In this document: positions 15,161 through 22,096 of the stretch, piece after piece
Position numbering within the stretch: position 1 is the first letter of the stretch
Layout: every line of letters starts with the position of its first letter
DNA from: an uncultured Collinsella sp.
GTDB taxonomy: Bacteria > Actinomycetota > Coriobacteriia > Coriobacteriales > Coriobacteriaceae
Direction: 5' to 3'
Assembly: GCA_902494565.1 (NCBI GenBank)
Contig: CABUTN010000030.1
Coordinates: forward strand, 1-23,984
Length of the DNA stretch: 23,984 nucleotides
Made by a program: the position numbers and the translations under genes
Notes under the pieces: generated by a model
The model's database searches: none
What the model saw: only the letters and a program-made list of their open reading frames with translations
Told to the model about the DNA's origin: nothing

Positions 15161-16288
15161 ATGACGACCGTGATTTCACATTTCTCCGCCCTCCGCGCAA
15201 TTCGTCGCGCACGACGGGCGTACTCTGCCCTACCCTGGGACTCCGTTGATAGTGAACAGCAAGCACAGGCCTTGGCTAGCTGCATTCCCAATAATGACGC
15301 GATAGACTTTGGCGCACTTTCGATACTCGACGCCTGGAATGAAGATGATTCCGAACTACTCGATCTTCTCGTTTCAAACGAAGACAACAGACGCCCCGAC
15401 AAGCGACTTCTTCAGCATATTCTCTCCGCTCCGCTTCCTGAAGGTGCAATTATGCACGTCGAGGCCGACATCTACGCAACGTCTCCTGCCATGACAGCCA
15501 TGCTTTGTTCTAAAAATGAATCGGTCGCCAAAACCTTGATGCTCCTTATGGAGCTGCTCGGAACCTACTCCCTTCCGCCCGAGGCAACCTACCCCATCGC
15601 CTATGACGACATCTGGCCCAAGGGCGATAGCTGCGCAGCGACGGGCGATCTTGATTGCCTGGGCGGCCAGTCGGCAGCCAAACAGCAGAACGAAACCCGC
15701 TACGAACAGGCGCACTACAAATGCGAGCCCGCCACGACCATCGAAGATCTCGAGGCGGTCGCGCGCTTCGCCAAAAGTAGCTCATACACCTCGTTTCGCA
15801 CGGCAGTCAAGCTTGCCCGACCCGGATCTGCATCCCCAGCCGAATCCCTAATGTTAGCCGTTCTCGGAGCGCCCATGCGCTTTGGCGGATTCGGATGTTG
15901 CAGCCTGCCCATGGGAGGCCTGCTACTCAACTATCGAATCGACTTCGACACTCTTGCGGTTAACATGTCCTCCGGCATCCCTTACGCCATCTGCGACCTA
16001 TATTGCCCGGCCGCCGGAGTCGACAACGAATACAACGGAATTGGGCATGAGCTTCAAAACGCTCGCATCCACGATGGCAATCGAAATAATGGCCTCAAGG
16101 CAATGGGCATCCACGTCCTGGTTATCAATCGCGACCAAATGAAAGACCTTGTTGCACTCGAAGCCTTCGCCCAAACGATGCATCGACTCGCAGGAGTCCG
16201 ATTCCGATATCGCATCAAGGGCTATCGCAAGCGTCAGGCCGCTTGGCTCAACGCTCTGCGGGCCGGAATCGGCCTTGCGCCGATCTAA
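15161..16288 (+). CDS. DUF559/Vsr-like PD-(D/E)XK nuclease-domain protein
   Basis: A 375-aa protein without a confident name. The C-terminal third has the Vsr/DUF559 endonuclease pattern: E228 in SPAESLML, D279 in AICDLYCP, E290 in NEYNGIGH (289-296), then D305, N309 and G316-I-H-V-L. This corresponds to the D...ExxG..H core of the PD-(D/E)XK fold. The N terminus (VISHFSALRAIRRAR, and a helical stretch with ELLGTYSLPP at 131-140) resembles the C-terminal region of AbiEi-like proteins often joined to this nuclease domain. That points to a DNA-acting role, possibly defence or a toxin-antitoxin-like function, but this is inference. Codon use is less GC-biased than its neighbours. No Shine-Dalgarno precedes the ATG at 15161; GTG at 15170 is an alternative. 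It is flanked on both sides by inverted-repeat elements. Confidence 0.7.
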   Translation: MTTVISHFSALRAIRRARRAYSALPWDSVDSEQQAQALASCIPNNDAIDFGALSILDAWNEDDSELLDLLVSNEDNRRPDKRLLQHILSAPLPEGAIMHVEADIYATSPAMTAMLCSKNESVAKTLMLLMELLGTYSLPPEATYPIAYDDIWPKGDSCAATGDLDCLGGQSAAKQQNETRYEQAHYKCEPATTIEDLEAVARFAKSSSYTSFRTAVKLARPGSASPAESLMLAVLGAPMRFGGFGCCSLPMGGLLLNYRIDFDTLAVNMSSGIPYAICDLYCPAAGVDNEYNGIGHELQNARIHDGNRNNGLKAMGIHVLVINRDQMKDLVALEAFAQTMHRLAGVRFRYRIKGYRKRQAAWLNALRAGIGLAPI

Positions 16289-16320
16289 ACGGCGAATCAC
16301 CCGTGCGCCGTCGAACAGGG

Positions 16321-16525
16321 CTGGACAGTTAGTTCAAATACGTATAAATAGACACATTGAATTAGGCTGTTTTGCAGCTATCTCTATACCATTCGCCCTA
16401 TTTGAAAGCGGGGTAGACTTCAAAACAGCGTCATATGGACTAACTAAAGTTCCAAAACAACGTATCGGCATTGAATTGAGCAATTCGAGTCCTCAGAACT
16501 TATACGTATCTGAAATAACTGTCCA
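16321..16525. repeat. MITE-like inverted-repeat element, copy 2
   Basis: About 205 bp, AT-rich. The left arm, 16321-16348, begins CTGGACAGTTAGTTCAAATA. The right arm, about 16498-16525, is its reverse complement with two mismatches over the first 26 bases. The outer motif TGGACAGTTA and the TACGTAT core are shared with the element at 14795-14998. The interior is unrelated to copy 1 by eye and carries no gene. It starts 32 bases after the nuclease gene stop and ends about 115 bases before pth. Confidence 0.8.
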
Positions 16526-16639
16526 CCTCGGATTTTGACGGCCGTCCAAACGCCCCCAAACAACCTCAATTGCCCTCCATTTGACAGCGGCAACAGGGTC
16601 GCTCACCATAGCAGGCGACAAATCAACGAAAGGATGAAC

Positions 16640-17269
16640 ATGGCAGCTGCACAGCCGCTTAAGATTCGCATGGTTGCCGGACTTGGCAACCCTGGCGATG
16701 AGTATGCCGAGACCCGCCACAACGCCGGCTTTAAGGCGATCGACGAGCTGGCCCGTCAGGCCGGTGTCACGTACTGGAAAAACCAGGCCGGCGCCGAGGT
16801 CGCACTCATCAATATCAACGATGCCGAAGAAGAGGGCGGTAAGCGCCAGATTGTACTGGTCAAGCCGCAGTCGTATATGAATACCTCGGGTGGCCCCATC
16901 TCCAAGCTCTGCCGCGAGTACAAGATCAAGGCCGAGGAGCTGCTCGTCATTCACGACGAACTCGATATTCCCGCCGGCGACGTGCGTGTTAAGGTAGGCG
17001 GCGGCCACGCCGGTCACAACGGCCTGCGTTCCATCATCGACAAGATGGGCAGCCGCGACTTCAGCCGCATCCGCACCGGCATCGGCAACCCTCCCGGCAA
17101 GATGGCCGTCGCCGACTACGTGCTTAAGCAGCTGCGTGCCCGCGAGGCCGAGGATTTCCAGGACACCTGCGCCCGCGCCGCAGATGCCGCCGGTCTGGCC
17201 ATCGTCCACGGCGTAATCTACGCCCGCGATCACGTAAACGGCGCCGCTTCCGCCAACGGCAAGCACTAA
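16640..17269 (+). CDS. pth: Peptidyl-tRNA hydrolase
   Basis: A 209-aa enzyme that releases peptides from prematurely dropped peptidyl-tRNA. Motifs: MVAGLGNPGDEY (11-22), TRHNAGF with catalytic H27, KPQSYMN (N81), HDELD (105-109, the Asp that activates the His), and GGGHAGHNGLRS (120-131). It is slightly longer than E. coli Pth, with an acidic insert (DAEEEGGK) and a C-terminal tail. Start: AAAGG is followed by ATGAAC and then the ATG at 16640 with six-base spacing; the ATG at 16634 abuts the SD. The longer open frame from 16535 begins inside the junction with the repeat element and is not used. Confidence 0.95.
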   Translation: MAAAQPLKIRMVAGLGNPGDEYAETRHNAGFKAIDELARQAGVTYWKNQAGAEVALININDAEEEGGKRQIVLVKPQSYMNTSGGPISKLCREYKIKAEELLVIHDELDIPAGDVRVKVGGGHAGHNGLRSIIDKMGSRDFSRIRTGIGNPPGKMAVADYVLKQLRAREAEDFQDTCARAADAAGLAIVHGVIYARDHVNGAASANGKH

Positions 17270-17282
17270 AACCTACTATTTA

Positions 17283-17457
17283 GGGACAGGTTTATTTTGG
17301 CAGGTTTTATCTACGGAAATGCCGTGGTGGCTGCATCGCAATAAACCCCGCACTGCCATACACACATAGCGCCCCAAGGGGGCCGGCCTCATCACAACCC
17401 GAGGCCGGCCCCCTTTGCCGTTTTACCTGATAAAACCGACCAAAATAAACCTCTCCC
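17283..17457. repeat. Long-range inverted repeat enclosing a terminator
   Basis: The 29-base arm at 17283-17311 (beginning GGGACAGGTTTATTTTGG) matches the reverse complement of 17429-17457 at 26 of 29 positions. The 117 bases between contain the pth terminator and no gene. The outer GGGACAG word relates it to the other intergenic palindromes in the window. Confidence 0.8.
17376..17416. terminator. Strong hairpin terminator after pth
   Basis: A 13-bp perfect stem, GGGGGCCGGCCTC (17378-17390) with GAGGCCGGCCCCC (17401-17413), has a 10-nt loop and is flanked by AA and TTT. It lies about 110 bases after the pth stop. The T-tract is short but the stem is exceptionally strong. Confidence 0.7.
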
Positions 17458-17531
17458 CCTTTGGTAGGCCAAAGTGGATAAACCCTGCTCCCAACCGCCG
17501 AAGACACACGTAAGTGACATGTCCATGAGGG

Positions 17532-17537
17532 TATAAT
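17532..17537 (+). promoter_or_regulatory. -10 box of the nfnAB promoter
   Basis: A consensus TATAAT 105 bases before nfnA. No good -35 is seen at 16-18 bases upstream. The predicted transcript start is about 17544, which would give a leader of about 98 nt. Confidence 0.6.
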
Positions 17538-17546
17538 TTGCACCGT

Positions 17547-17627
17547 ATGTCTGCACAACGCCTGTGCGCGTACGGTTTTACTCGGGCTACCGTCCATTTC
17601 CGTGGAGGCACGGTTCGGCAGCCCTAA
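17547..17627 (+). CDS. Possible leaderless 26-codon leader ORF upstream of nfnA
   Basis: An ATG nine bases after the TATAAT box opens a 26-codon frame, starting MSAQRLCAYGF and ending in TAA 15 bases before nfnA. Translation would be leaderless, since almost no 5' UTR would precede it. The same RNA can fold: CCGTG/CACGG (17600-17613) nested within GGGCT/AGCCC (17584-17624). It may be a regulatory leader peptide, or the frame may be open by chance. There is no family recognition. Confidence 0.3.
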   Translation: MSAQRLCAYGFTRATVHFRGGTVRQP

Positions 17628-17642
17628 CAAGAGAGGGGTTCT

Positions 17643-18482
17643 ATGTATAAGATCCTGGAGAAGACGCAGTTCTCGGAGAAGGTGTTCAAGTTCCGCATCG
17701 AGGCGCCCGCAATCGCCAAGCATGCGCACGCTGGACAGTTCCTCATGGTTCGCGCCAACGAGACGGGCGAGCGCGTCCCGTTTACCCTGGCCGGCTGGAA
17801 CGGTGACGAGGGCTGGGTCGAGTTCATCTTCATGGTGATCGGCAAGACCACCGAGATGCTTTCCACCTACGAAGCCGGCGAGTCGCTGCGCGACGTCGTG
17901 GGCCCGCTGGGCGTTCCCACCGAGATGGCCGAGGGCCCCTGCGCCGTCATTGGCGGCGGCGTCGGCCTGGCAATTGCCTTCCCGGTCGCCAAGCACCTGG
18001 TCGAGACCGGCCACGAGGTGCACGCCATCATGGGCGCCCGCACCAAGGACCTCCTGCTCATGGAGGACCAGTTCCGCGAGCTCCTCGACGAGGACCACAT
18101 CCACATCACCACTGACGACGGCTCCTACGGCGAGCAGGGCGTTGTCACCGCTCCGCTGGAGCGTCTGCTGCAGGACAAGGCCGTGAGCCAGGTCTTCTGC
18201 GTCGGCCCCGTTCCGATGATGAAGTTCTCGACCCTCACCGCCCAGAAGTACGACACCCCCATCACCGCGTCGCTCAACCCCATCATGGTTGACGGCACCG
18301 GCATGTGCGGCTGCTGCCGCGTCGAGGTGGGCGGCGTGACCAAGTTCGCTTGCGTCGACGGCCCCGACTTCGATGCCACCCTGGTCGACTGGGATGACCT
18401 TCGTGCCCGCCAGGCCGCTTACCGTTCCGAAGAGGGCGAGTCCCTCAAGGCCTATGAGGAAAAGAGCTGCGCATGCCACTAG
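17643..18482 (+). CDS. nfnA: NADH-dependent ferredoxin:NADP+ oxidoreductase subunit A (NfnA/SudB-like)
   Basis: A 279-aa protein of the ferredoxin-NADP reductase superfamily, small subunit of the electron-bifurcating Nfn transhydrogenase. The FAD-binding barrel spans about 1-95, with RVPFTLAGW (44-52). The nucleotide-binding part contains AVIGGGVGLA (101-110). DGTGMCGCCRVEV (217-229) and C237 match the [2Fe-2S] site, which in the characterised Thermotoga enzyme uses one Asp and three Cys. By known function NfnAB couples NADH oxidation and reduced ferredoxin to NADP+ reduction. Start: ATG at 17643 after AGAGAGGGG. The gene overlaps nfnB by 10 bases, so the subunits are co-translated. The C terminus ends in a Cys-rich KSCACH. 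Confidence 0.9.
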   Translation: MYKILEKTQFSEKVFKFRIEAPAIAKHAHAGQFLMVRANETGERVPFTLAGWNGDEGWVEFIFMVIGKTTEMLSTYEAGESLRDVVGPLGVPTEMAEGPCAVIGGGVGLAIAFPVAKHLVETGHEVHAIMGARTKDLLLMEDQFRELLDEDHIHITTDDGSYGEQGVVTAPLERLLQDKAVSQVFCVGPVPMMKFSTLTAQKYDTPITASLNPIMVDGTGMCGCCRVEVGGVTKFACVDGPDFDATLVDWDDLRARQAAYRSEEGESLKAYEEKSCACH

Positions 18483-19882
18483 TTAACGGTCGTTTCGTTG
18501 CCGATATGAAGTCGCCCCGCACCCCCGATAACGAGGAGCCGGCTGCCGAGCGCGCCTGCGACTTCCGCCCCGTCGACAAGGGCTTCACCGAGGAGATGGC
18601 GCTGGCCGAGGCCGAGCGCTGCCTCAACTGCAAGAAGCCGTTCTGTGTTGAGGGCTGCCCCGTCAACATCAACATCCCCCGCTTTATCGAGCAGATCCGC
18701 GCGAAGGACTTCGGCGGCGCTCTCGATACCATCCGCGAGGACTCCATGCTTCCCGCCATCTGCGGCCGTGTCTGCCCGCAGGAGAACCAGTGCGAGGGCA
18801 AGTGCATCCGTGGTAAGAAGTCCGAGCCCGTGGCCATCGGCCAGCTCGAGCGCTTCCTGGGTGATCGCCCCGAGCTCGCCTCCACGCCCAAGATGGCCCC
18901 CAAGAACGGCAAGAAGGTCGCCGTCGTCGGCTCCGGCCCGTCCGGCATCACCTGCGCCGGCGAGCTCGCCCGTAACGGCTTTGACGTTACCGTCTTTGAG
19001 GCCTTCTTCACCGGCGGCGGCGTGCTGGTCTACGGCATCCCCGAGTTCCGTCTGCCCAAGGCGGTCGTCAAGCGCGAGATTGACGGCCTGGAGGACATGG
19101 GCGTCAAGTTTGAGTACAACTCCGTCGTGGGCAACATGGCCACGGCCGAGGAGCTGTTCGAGCAGGGCTTCGACGCCATCTACGTGGCGACCGGCGCTGG
19201 CCTGCCCAAGTTCCTCAACGTCCCCGGCGAGAACCTGCCCAACGTCTTCTTCGCGAACGAGTACCTCACCCGCGTGAACCTGATGAAGGCCAACAAGTTC
19301 CCCGAGTACGACACCCCCACCAAGCACGGCAAGAACGTCGTCGTCTTTGGTGGCGGCAACGTGGCTATGGACGCCGTCCGTACCGCCAAGCGCCTGGGCG
19401 CCGAGCACGCCATCATCGCCTACCGTCGCACCGAGGACGAGATGCCCTGCCGTCGCGCCGAGCTGCACCACGCTAAGGCCGAAGGCGTCGAGGTTCTGCC
19501 GCTCGTCTCCCCGCTCGAGTTTGTCGCTGGCGAGGACGGCTCCGTGTGCGCCGTCAAGGTCCAGAAGATGGAACTCGGCGAGCCTGACGAGTCCGGCCGT
19601 CGCCGCCCGGTGCCCATCGAGGGCGCCATCGAGGAGATCCCCTGCGACGTCGCGATCTCGGCTATCGGCACCAACGCCAACCCCTTCGCAAAGAAGATCG
19701 GCGGCAAGATGGAGCTCAACAAGTGGGGCTACATCGTCGCCGACGAGGAGACCGGCCAGACCACCGATCCCCGCATCTGGGCCGGCGGCGACATCGTCAC
19801 CGGTGCCGCTACGGTCATTCTGGCGATGGGCGCCGGCAAGAAGGCCGCCGCTTCCATCACCAAGAGCCTGCTGGGCGAGTAA
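18473..19882 (+). CDS. nfnB: NfnB / NADPH-dependent glutamate synthase-like large subunit
   Basis: A 469-aa flavoprotein related to the glutamate synthase small subunit. Two [4Fe-4S] sites are visible at the N terminus: C50, C53, C58, C62 and C97, C101, C107, C111. The FAD motif VAVVGSGPSG (139-148) and NADPH motif VVVFGGGNVAMDAVR (279-293) follow, and WAGGDIVTGAATVI near the C terminus completes the FAD site. Pairing with nfnA by a 10-base overlap favours the bifurcating transhydrogenase over a true glutamate synthase: no large GltB-type subunit is nearby. An AGGAAAAG ribosome site lies within the nfnA 3' end. A terminator follows. Confidence 0.92.
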   Translation: MPLVNGRFVADMKSPRTPDNEEPAAERACDFRPVDKGFTEEMALAEAERCLNCKKPFCVEGCPVNINIPRFIEQIRAKDFGGALDTIREDSMLPAICGRVCPQENQCEGKCIRGKKSEPVAIGQLERFLGDRPELASTPKMAPKNGKKVAVVGSGPSGITCAGELARNGFDVTVFEAFFTGGGVLVYGIPEFRLPKAVVKREIDGLEDMGVKFEYNSVVGNMATAEELFEQGFDAIYVATGAGLPKFLNVPGENLPNVFFANEYLTRVNLMKANKFPEYDTPTKHGKNVVVFGGGNVAMDAVRTAKRLGAEHAIIAYRRTEDEMPCRRAELHHAKAEGVEVLPLVSPLEFVAGEDGSVCAVKVQKMELGEPDESGRRRPVPIEGAIEEIPCDVAISAIGTNANPFAKKIGGKMELNKWGYIVADEETGQTTDPRIWAGGDIVTGAATVILAMGAGKKAAASITKSLLGE

Positions 19883-19910
19883 TCACCCTCAGCGCTAGCC
19901 ATCAAACGGC

Positions 19911-19950
19911 AAAGTCCCCGTCGAGCGCACGCCCGGCGGGGACTTTTTTT
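19911..19950 (+). terminator. Terminator of nfnAB
   Basis: AAAGTCCCCG (19911-19920) pairs with CGGGGACTTT (19937-19946), with a 16-nt loop, and continues into a T7 run. It lies 29 bases after the nfnB stop. Confidence 0.88.
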
Positions 19951-19960
19951 CTATGCCGGT

Positions 19961-20010
19961 CGACCGACCACCACAAAGGGGACAGGCACCTTTGTGGTGG
20001 TTTTGGTCGG
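19961..20010. repeat. GGGGACAGG palindrome between convergent genes
   Basis: ACCACCACAAAGG (19967-19979) is the exact reverse complement of 19989-20001, with a loop GGACAGGCA. An outer CCGACC/GGTCGG pair offers an alternative fold. It ends one base before the stop codon of the minus-strand kinase gene. Confidence 0.8.
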
Positions 20011-20634
20011 TTAGCCTTCGAGCTGCGCTACTTTGTAGCGGTAGGCCGCGGCGATAACGTCTTTGCAGCCCTCGCGGCCCAGCTTGGCGCGGTTGACGAC
20101 GATGTCCTTGCCGCTCGTCATCTTCCACTTTCCGGCGCTGTAGCGCTTATAGAACGCCTCGCGCGCCTTCTGCTGCTGCTTGACTAGCTTGGCGCCCTTC
20201 TTTTTGTTGAGGCCGCGCTTCTTGCGCACGATCTCGACGCGATCCTCAAAGGGCGCGGTCACCAGCACGGCAATGTGATTGGGATTGTTGCGCAGCAGGT
20301 AATCGGACAGACGGCCTTCGATAATGCAGCTCTCGGTCTCGCCCAGATCCAAAATCACCTGGCTCATCTTTTGGAACAACTTGTCCGAGTACGAACGTGC
20401 GTCGTAACGGTCGGGCAGAAACGCCATGTTCTCCACGGCCAGGCGCTCGTCGTAGGCAGCCATCTTGTCGAGCGACTCGCCCGCGCGCAGCGACGCACGC
20501 ACCAGTAGCTCGTTATCGTACAGCGGAATCCTCAACTCGTCGGCAAGCATGCGACCAATCTCGTGGCCCTCGGCGCCAAAGTCGCGCGCGATGGTAATGA
20601 CCACAGGATTCTTCTTATTCTCCAGATCGCTCAT
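20011..20634 (-). CDS. Cytidylate-kinase-like family protein
   Basis: A 207-aa P-loop NTPase-like protein of the cytidylate-kinase-like family (PF13189 type). The start VVITIARDFGAEGHEIGRML (11-30) corresponds to the family's ITISRxxGSGGxxIG nucleotide loop, with AEG where SGG is usual. CIIEGRLSDYLL (103-114) matches its second conserved block. A lysine-rich helix (about 128-146) and KWKMTSGKD follow. The natural substrate of this family is generally not known, so CMP kinase activity is not claimed. Start: ATG at 20634 with AAGGA six bases upstream; the longer frame to 20679 reads through a palindrome. It lies 48 bases downstream of the ABC permease gene, possibly the last gene of that operon. 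Confidence 0.8.
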   Translation of the reverse strand: MSDLENKKNPVVITIARDFGAEGHEIGRMLADELRIPLYDNELLVRASLRAGESLDKMAAYDERLAVENMAFLPDRYDARSYSDKLFQKMSQVILDLGETESCIIEGRLSDYLLRNNPNHIAVLVTAPFEDRVEIVRKKRGLNKKKGAKLVKQQQKAREAFYKRYSAGKWKMTSGKDIVVNRAKLGREGCKDVIAAAYRYKVAQLEG

Positions 20635-20651
20635 CGCGATTCCTTTCTCTA

Positions 20652-20680
20652 TGTGACAAAGGGACAGTCCCTTTGCCACA
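20652..20680. repeat. GGGACAGTCCC palindrome between permease and kinase genes
   Basis: TGTGACAAAGGGAC (20652-20665) and GTCCCTTTGCCACA (20667-20680) form a 14-bp inverted repeat with one mismatch around a single A. It fills most of the 48-base gap between the permease stop and the kinase start. It may attenuate or stabilise the operon transcript. Confidence 0.8.
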
Positions 20681-20682
20681 TT

Positions 20683-21321
20683 CTACGCTGCCACCATTCG
20701 CCTCTGATATGCGCGAACCAGCAGCGAGATACCAAAGTTGAGCACAAAGTACATCGCAAACACCAGGCCGTAGAGCATAAGCACCTGCGACAGGTCGATC
20801 GCGTGGGCCATCACGACGTTTGCCGTGTACATGAGCTCGGCCACGTTAATGCCCGAAAGATACGAGCTGTCCTTAATGACGGTCGTGCACTGGCTAAACA
20901 GCGCCGGAATGATCGTCTTAAACGTCTGCGGCAGAATGATGTAGCGCATGGTGGCAAAGAAGCCGAAGCCCTGGCTCTGCGCTGCCTCAAACTGGCCACG
21001 CGGAATCGAGTTGAGACCGCCGCGCACAATCTCGGCCATAACAGCGCTGGTAAACAGCGTAAAGGCGATGGTCGAAATCACAATGTCCAAACCCTGCACC
21101 GTAAAGTAGATAAACAGGATCCACAGCAGGTTCGGCGTGCAGCGGAACAGTTCGATATAGGCGCTCACCAAAATACGGAACGGGCGGGGCGCATAGTTCT
21201 TAACGAGCGCCAGCACCGTGCCAAAGATGAGCGAGAAAAAGATCGACAGCGCCGAGATCTCGATCGTCTTAACAAAGCCGCCCCAAATGTAGAGCAGGTT
21301 GGTCGCGTTGAAGATTTCCAT
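20683..21321 (-). CDS. Polar amino-acid ABC transporter permease (HisM/GlnP type), second subunit
   Basis: A 212-aa inner-membrane permease with about five hydrophobic helices. The ELFRCTPNLLWILF segment (57-70) and the EAA loop EAAQSQGFGFFATMRYIILPQ (about 112-132), which contacts the ATPase, are typical of the His/Glu/Gln permease family. It pairs with the upstream permease to form a heterodimeric channel. The ATG at 21321 lies 3 bases after the TAG of the upstream permease, with GAGGAGG inside that gene's end as ribosome site, so translation is coupled. Confidence 0.92.
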   Translation of the reverse strand: MEIFNATNLLYIWGGFVKTIEISALSIFFSLIFGTVLALVKNYAPRPFRILVSAYIELFRCTPNLLWILFIYFTVQGLDIVISTIAFTLFTSAVMAEIVRGGLNSIPRGQFEAAQSQGFGFFATMRYIILPQTFKTIIPALFSQCTTVIKDSSYLSGINVAELMYTANVVMAHAIDLSQVLMLYGLVFAMYFVLNFGISLLVRAYQRRMVAA

Positions 21322-21324
21322 GCG

Positions 21325-22071
21325 CTAGGCCTCCTCTACGTTATCGAGCCCCAGCTCGGCCAGGCTCACGCCGCGCGGACGCTCCTTGGAGCGGCGCTCG
21401 AGCCACTGCACCAGCATGGCGAGCGGAAAGCAGATGATGAAGTACATAAGGCAGCAGACGATGTATCCCTGCAGGTAACCGTACAGACTCACAAAGTTGT
21501 CGGAACGGTACATAAGGTCGCCGCCGGCCACAAGCGCCAGCACCGACGTGTTCTTGACCAGGTTGAGCGCCTGGTTACACAGCGGCGGCAGAATGATCTT
21601 GAACGTCTGGGGCAGCACGATGTACCAGTACGCCTGCGCACGGGTGAAGCCCTGGCTCTGGGCCGCCTCCATCTGACCGCGCGGAACCGCCTCGATACCG
21701 GTGCGGATGACCTCCGAAATGTAGGCCGCGTGATACAGGCCCACACCCAAGAAGCCCAGCACGAACGGCGCAATGCGCACCGGCTGGTCGGCACCGGTTA
21801 TGGCCTGCAAAAACTGCGGACCGGCCATGTACATAAAGAGAACCTGTACGGGCAACGGGGTGTTCTGGTAAAACTCAACGTACACGCGGCTTATAGCACG
21901 CAGCACACGCGAACGGGTGGTAGAGAACACACCCAGCAGCGTGCCCAGCACCAGCGACAGCAACAGACCGGCAACGACCACCTGTAGCGTCACGCCAAAG
22001 CCCTCCCAGAAGGGCCCCATGTTTTGAAATGTCGTCGACCAACGGTCGGCGTCAAATAATCCTTCGAGCAT
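21325..22071 (-). CDS. Polar amino-acid ABC transporter permease, first subunit
   Basis: A 248-aa inner-membrane permease of the same family as its neighbour. It has hydrophobic helices from about residue 20, the YVEFYQNTPLPVQVLFMY segment (about 63-80), and the EAA loop EAAQSQGFTRAQAYWYIVLP. A charged C-terminal tail (RRSKERPRG, then an acidic end) faces the cytosol. Start: ATG at 22071 after AAGGAAGGA with five spacer bases; the longer frame to 22104 overlaps the binding-protein gene's end and lacks a site. It follows the binding protein by 25 bases. Confidence 0.92.
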   Translation of the reverse strand: MLEGLFDADRWSTTFQNMGPFWEGFGVTLQVVVAGLLLSLVLGTLLGVFSTTRSRVLRAISRVYVEFYQNTPLPVQVLFMYMAGPQFLQAITGADQPVRIAPFVLGFLGVGLYHAAYISEVIRTGIEAVPRGQMEAAQSQGFTRAQAYWYIVLPQTFKIILPPLCNQALNLVKNTSVLALVAGGDLMYRSDNFVSLYGYLQGYIVCCLMYFIICFPLAMLVQWLERRSKERPRGVSLAELGLDNVEEA

Positions 22072-22096
22072 TTGATTCCTTCCTTGGACGATGCGC

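Noticed and set aside
14795..16525. Target-site duplication for the cassette or either element
   Set aside because: The bases just outside the TGGACA/TGTCCA ends were compared. Only a C/G pair extends the inverted repeat of copy 1, and no direct repeat was found.
16535..16639. Longer N terminus for peptidyl-tRNA hydrolase
   Set aside because: It begins 10 bases after the repeat element, lacks a ribosome site and does not resemble Pth. AAAGG before 16634/16640 marks the start.
20635..20679. Longer N terminus for the cytidylate-kinase-like protein
   Set aside because: It would translate the GGGACAG palindrome. An AAGGA six bases before the ATG at 20634 gives a better start and a family-like N terminus.
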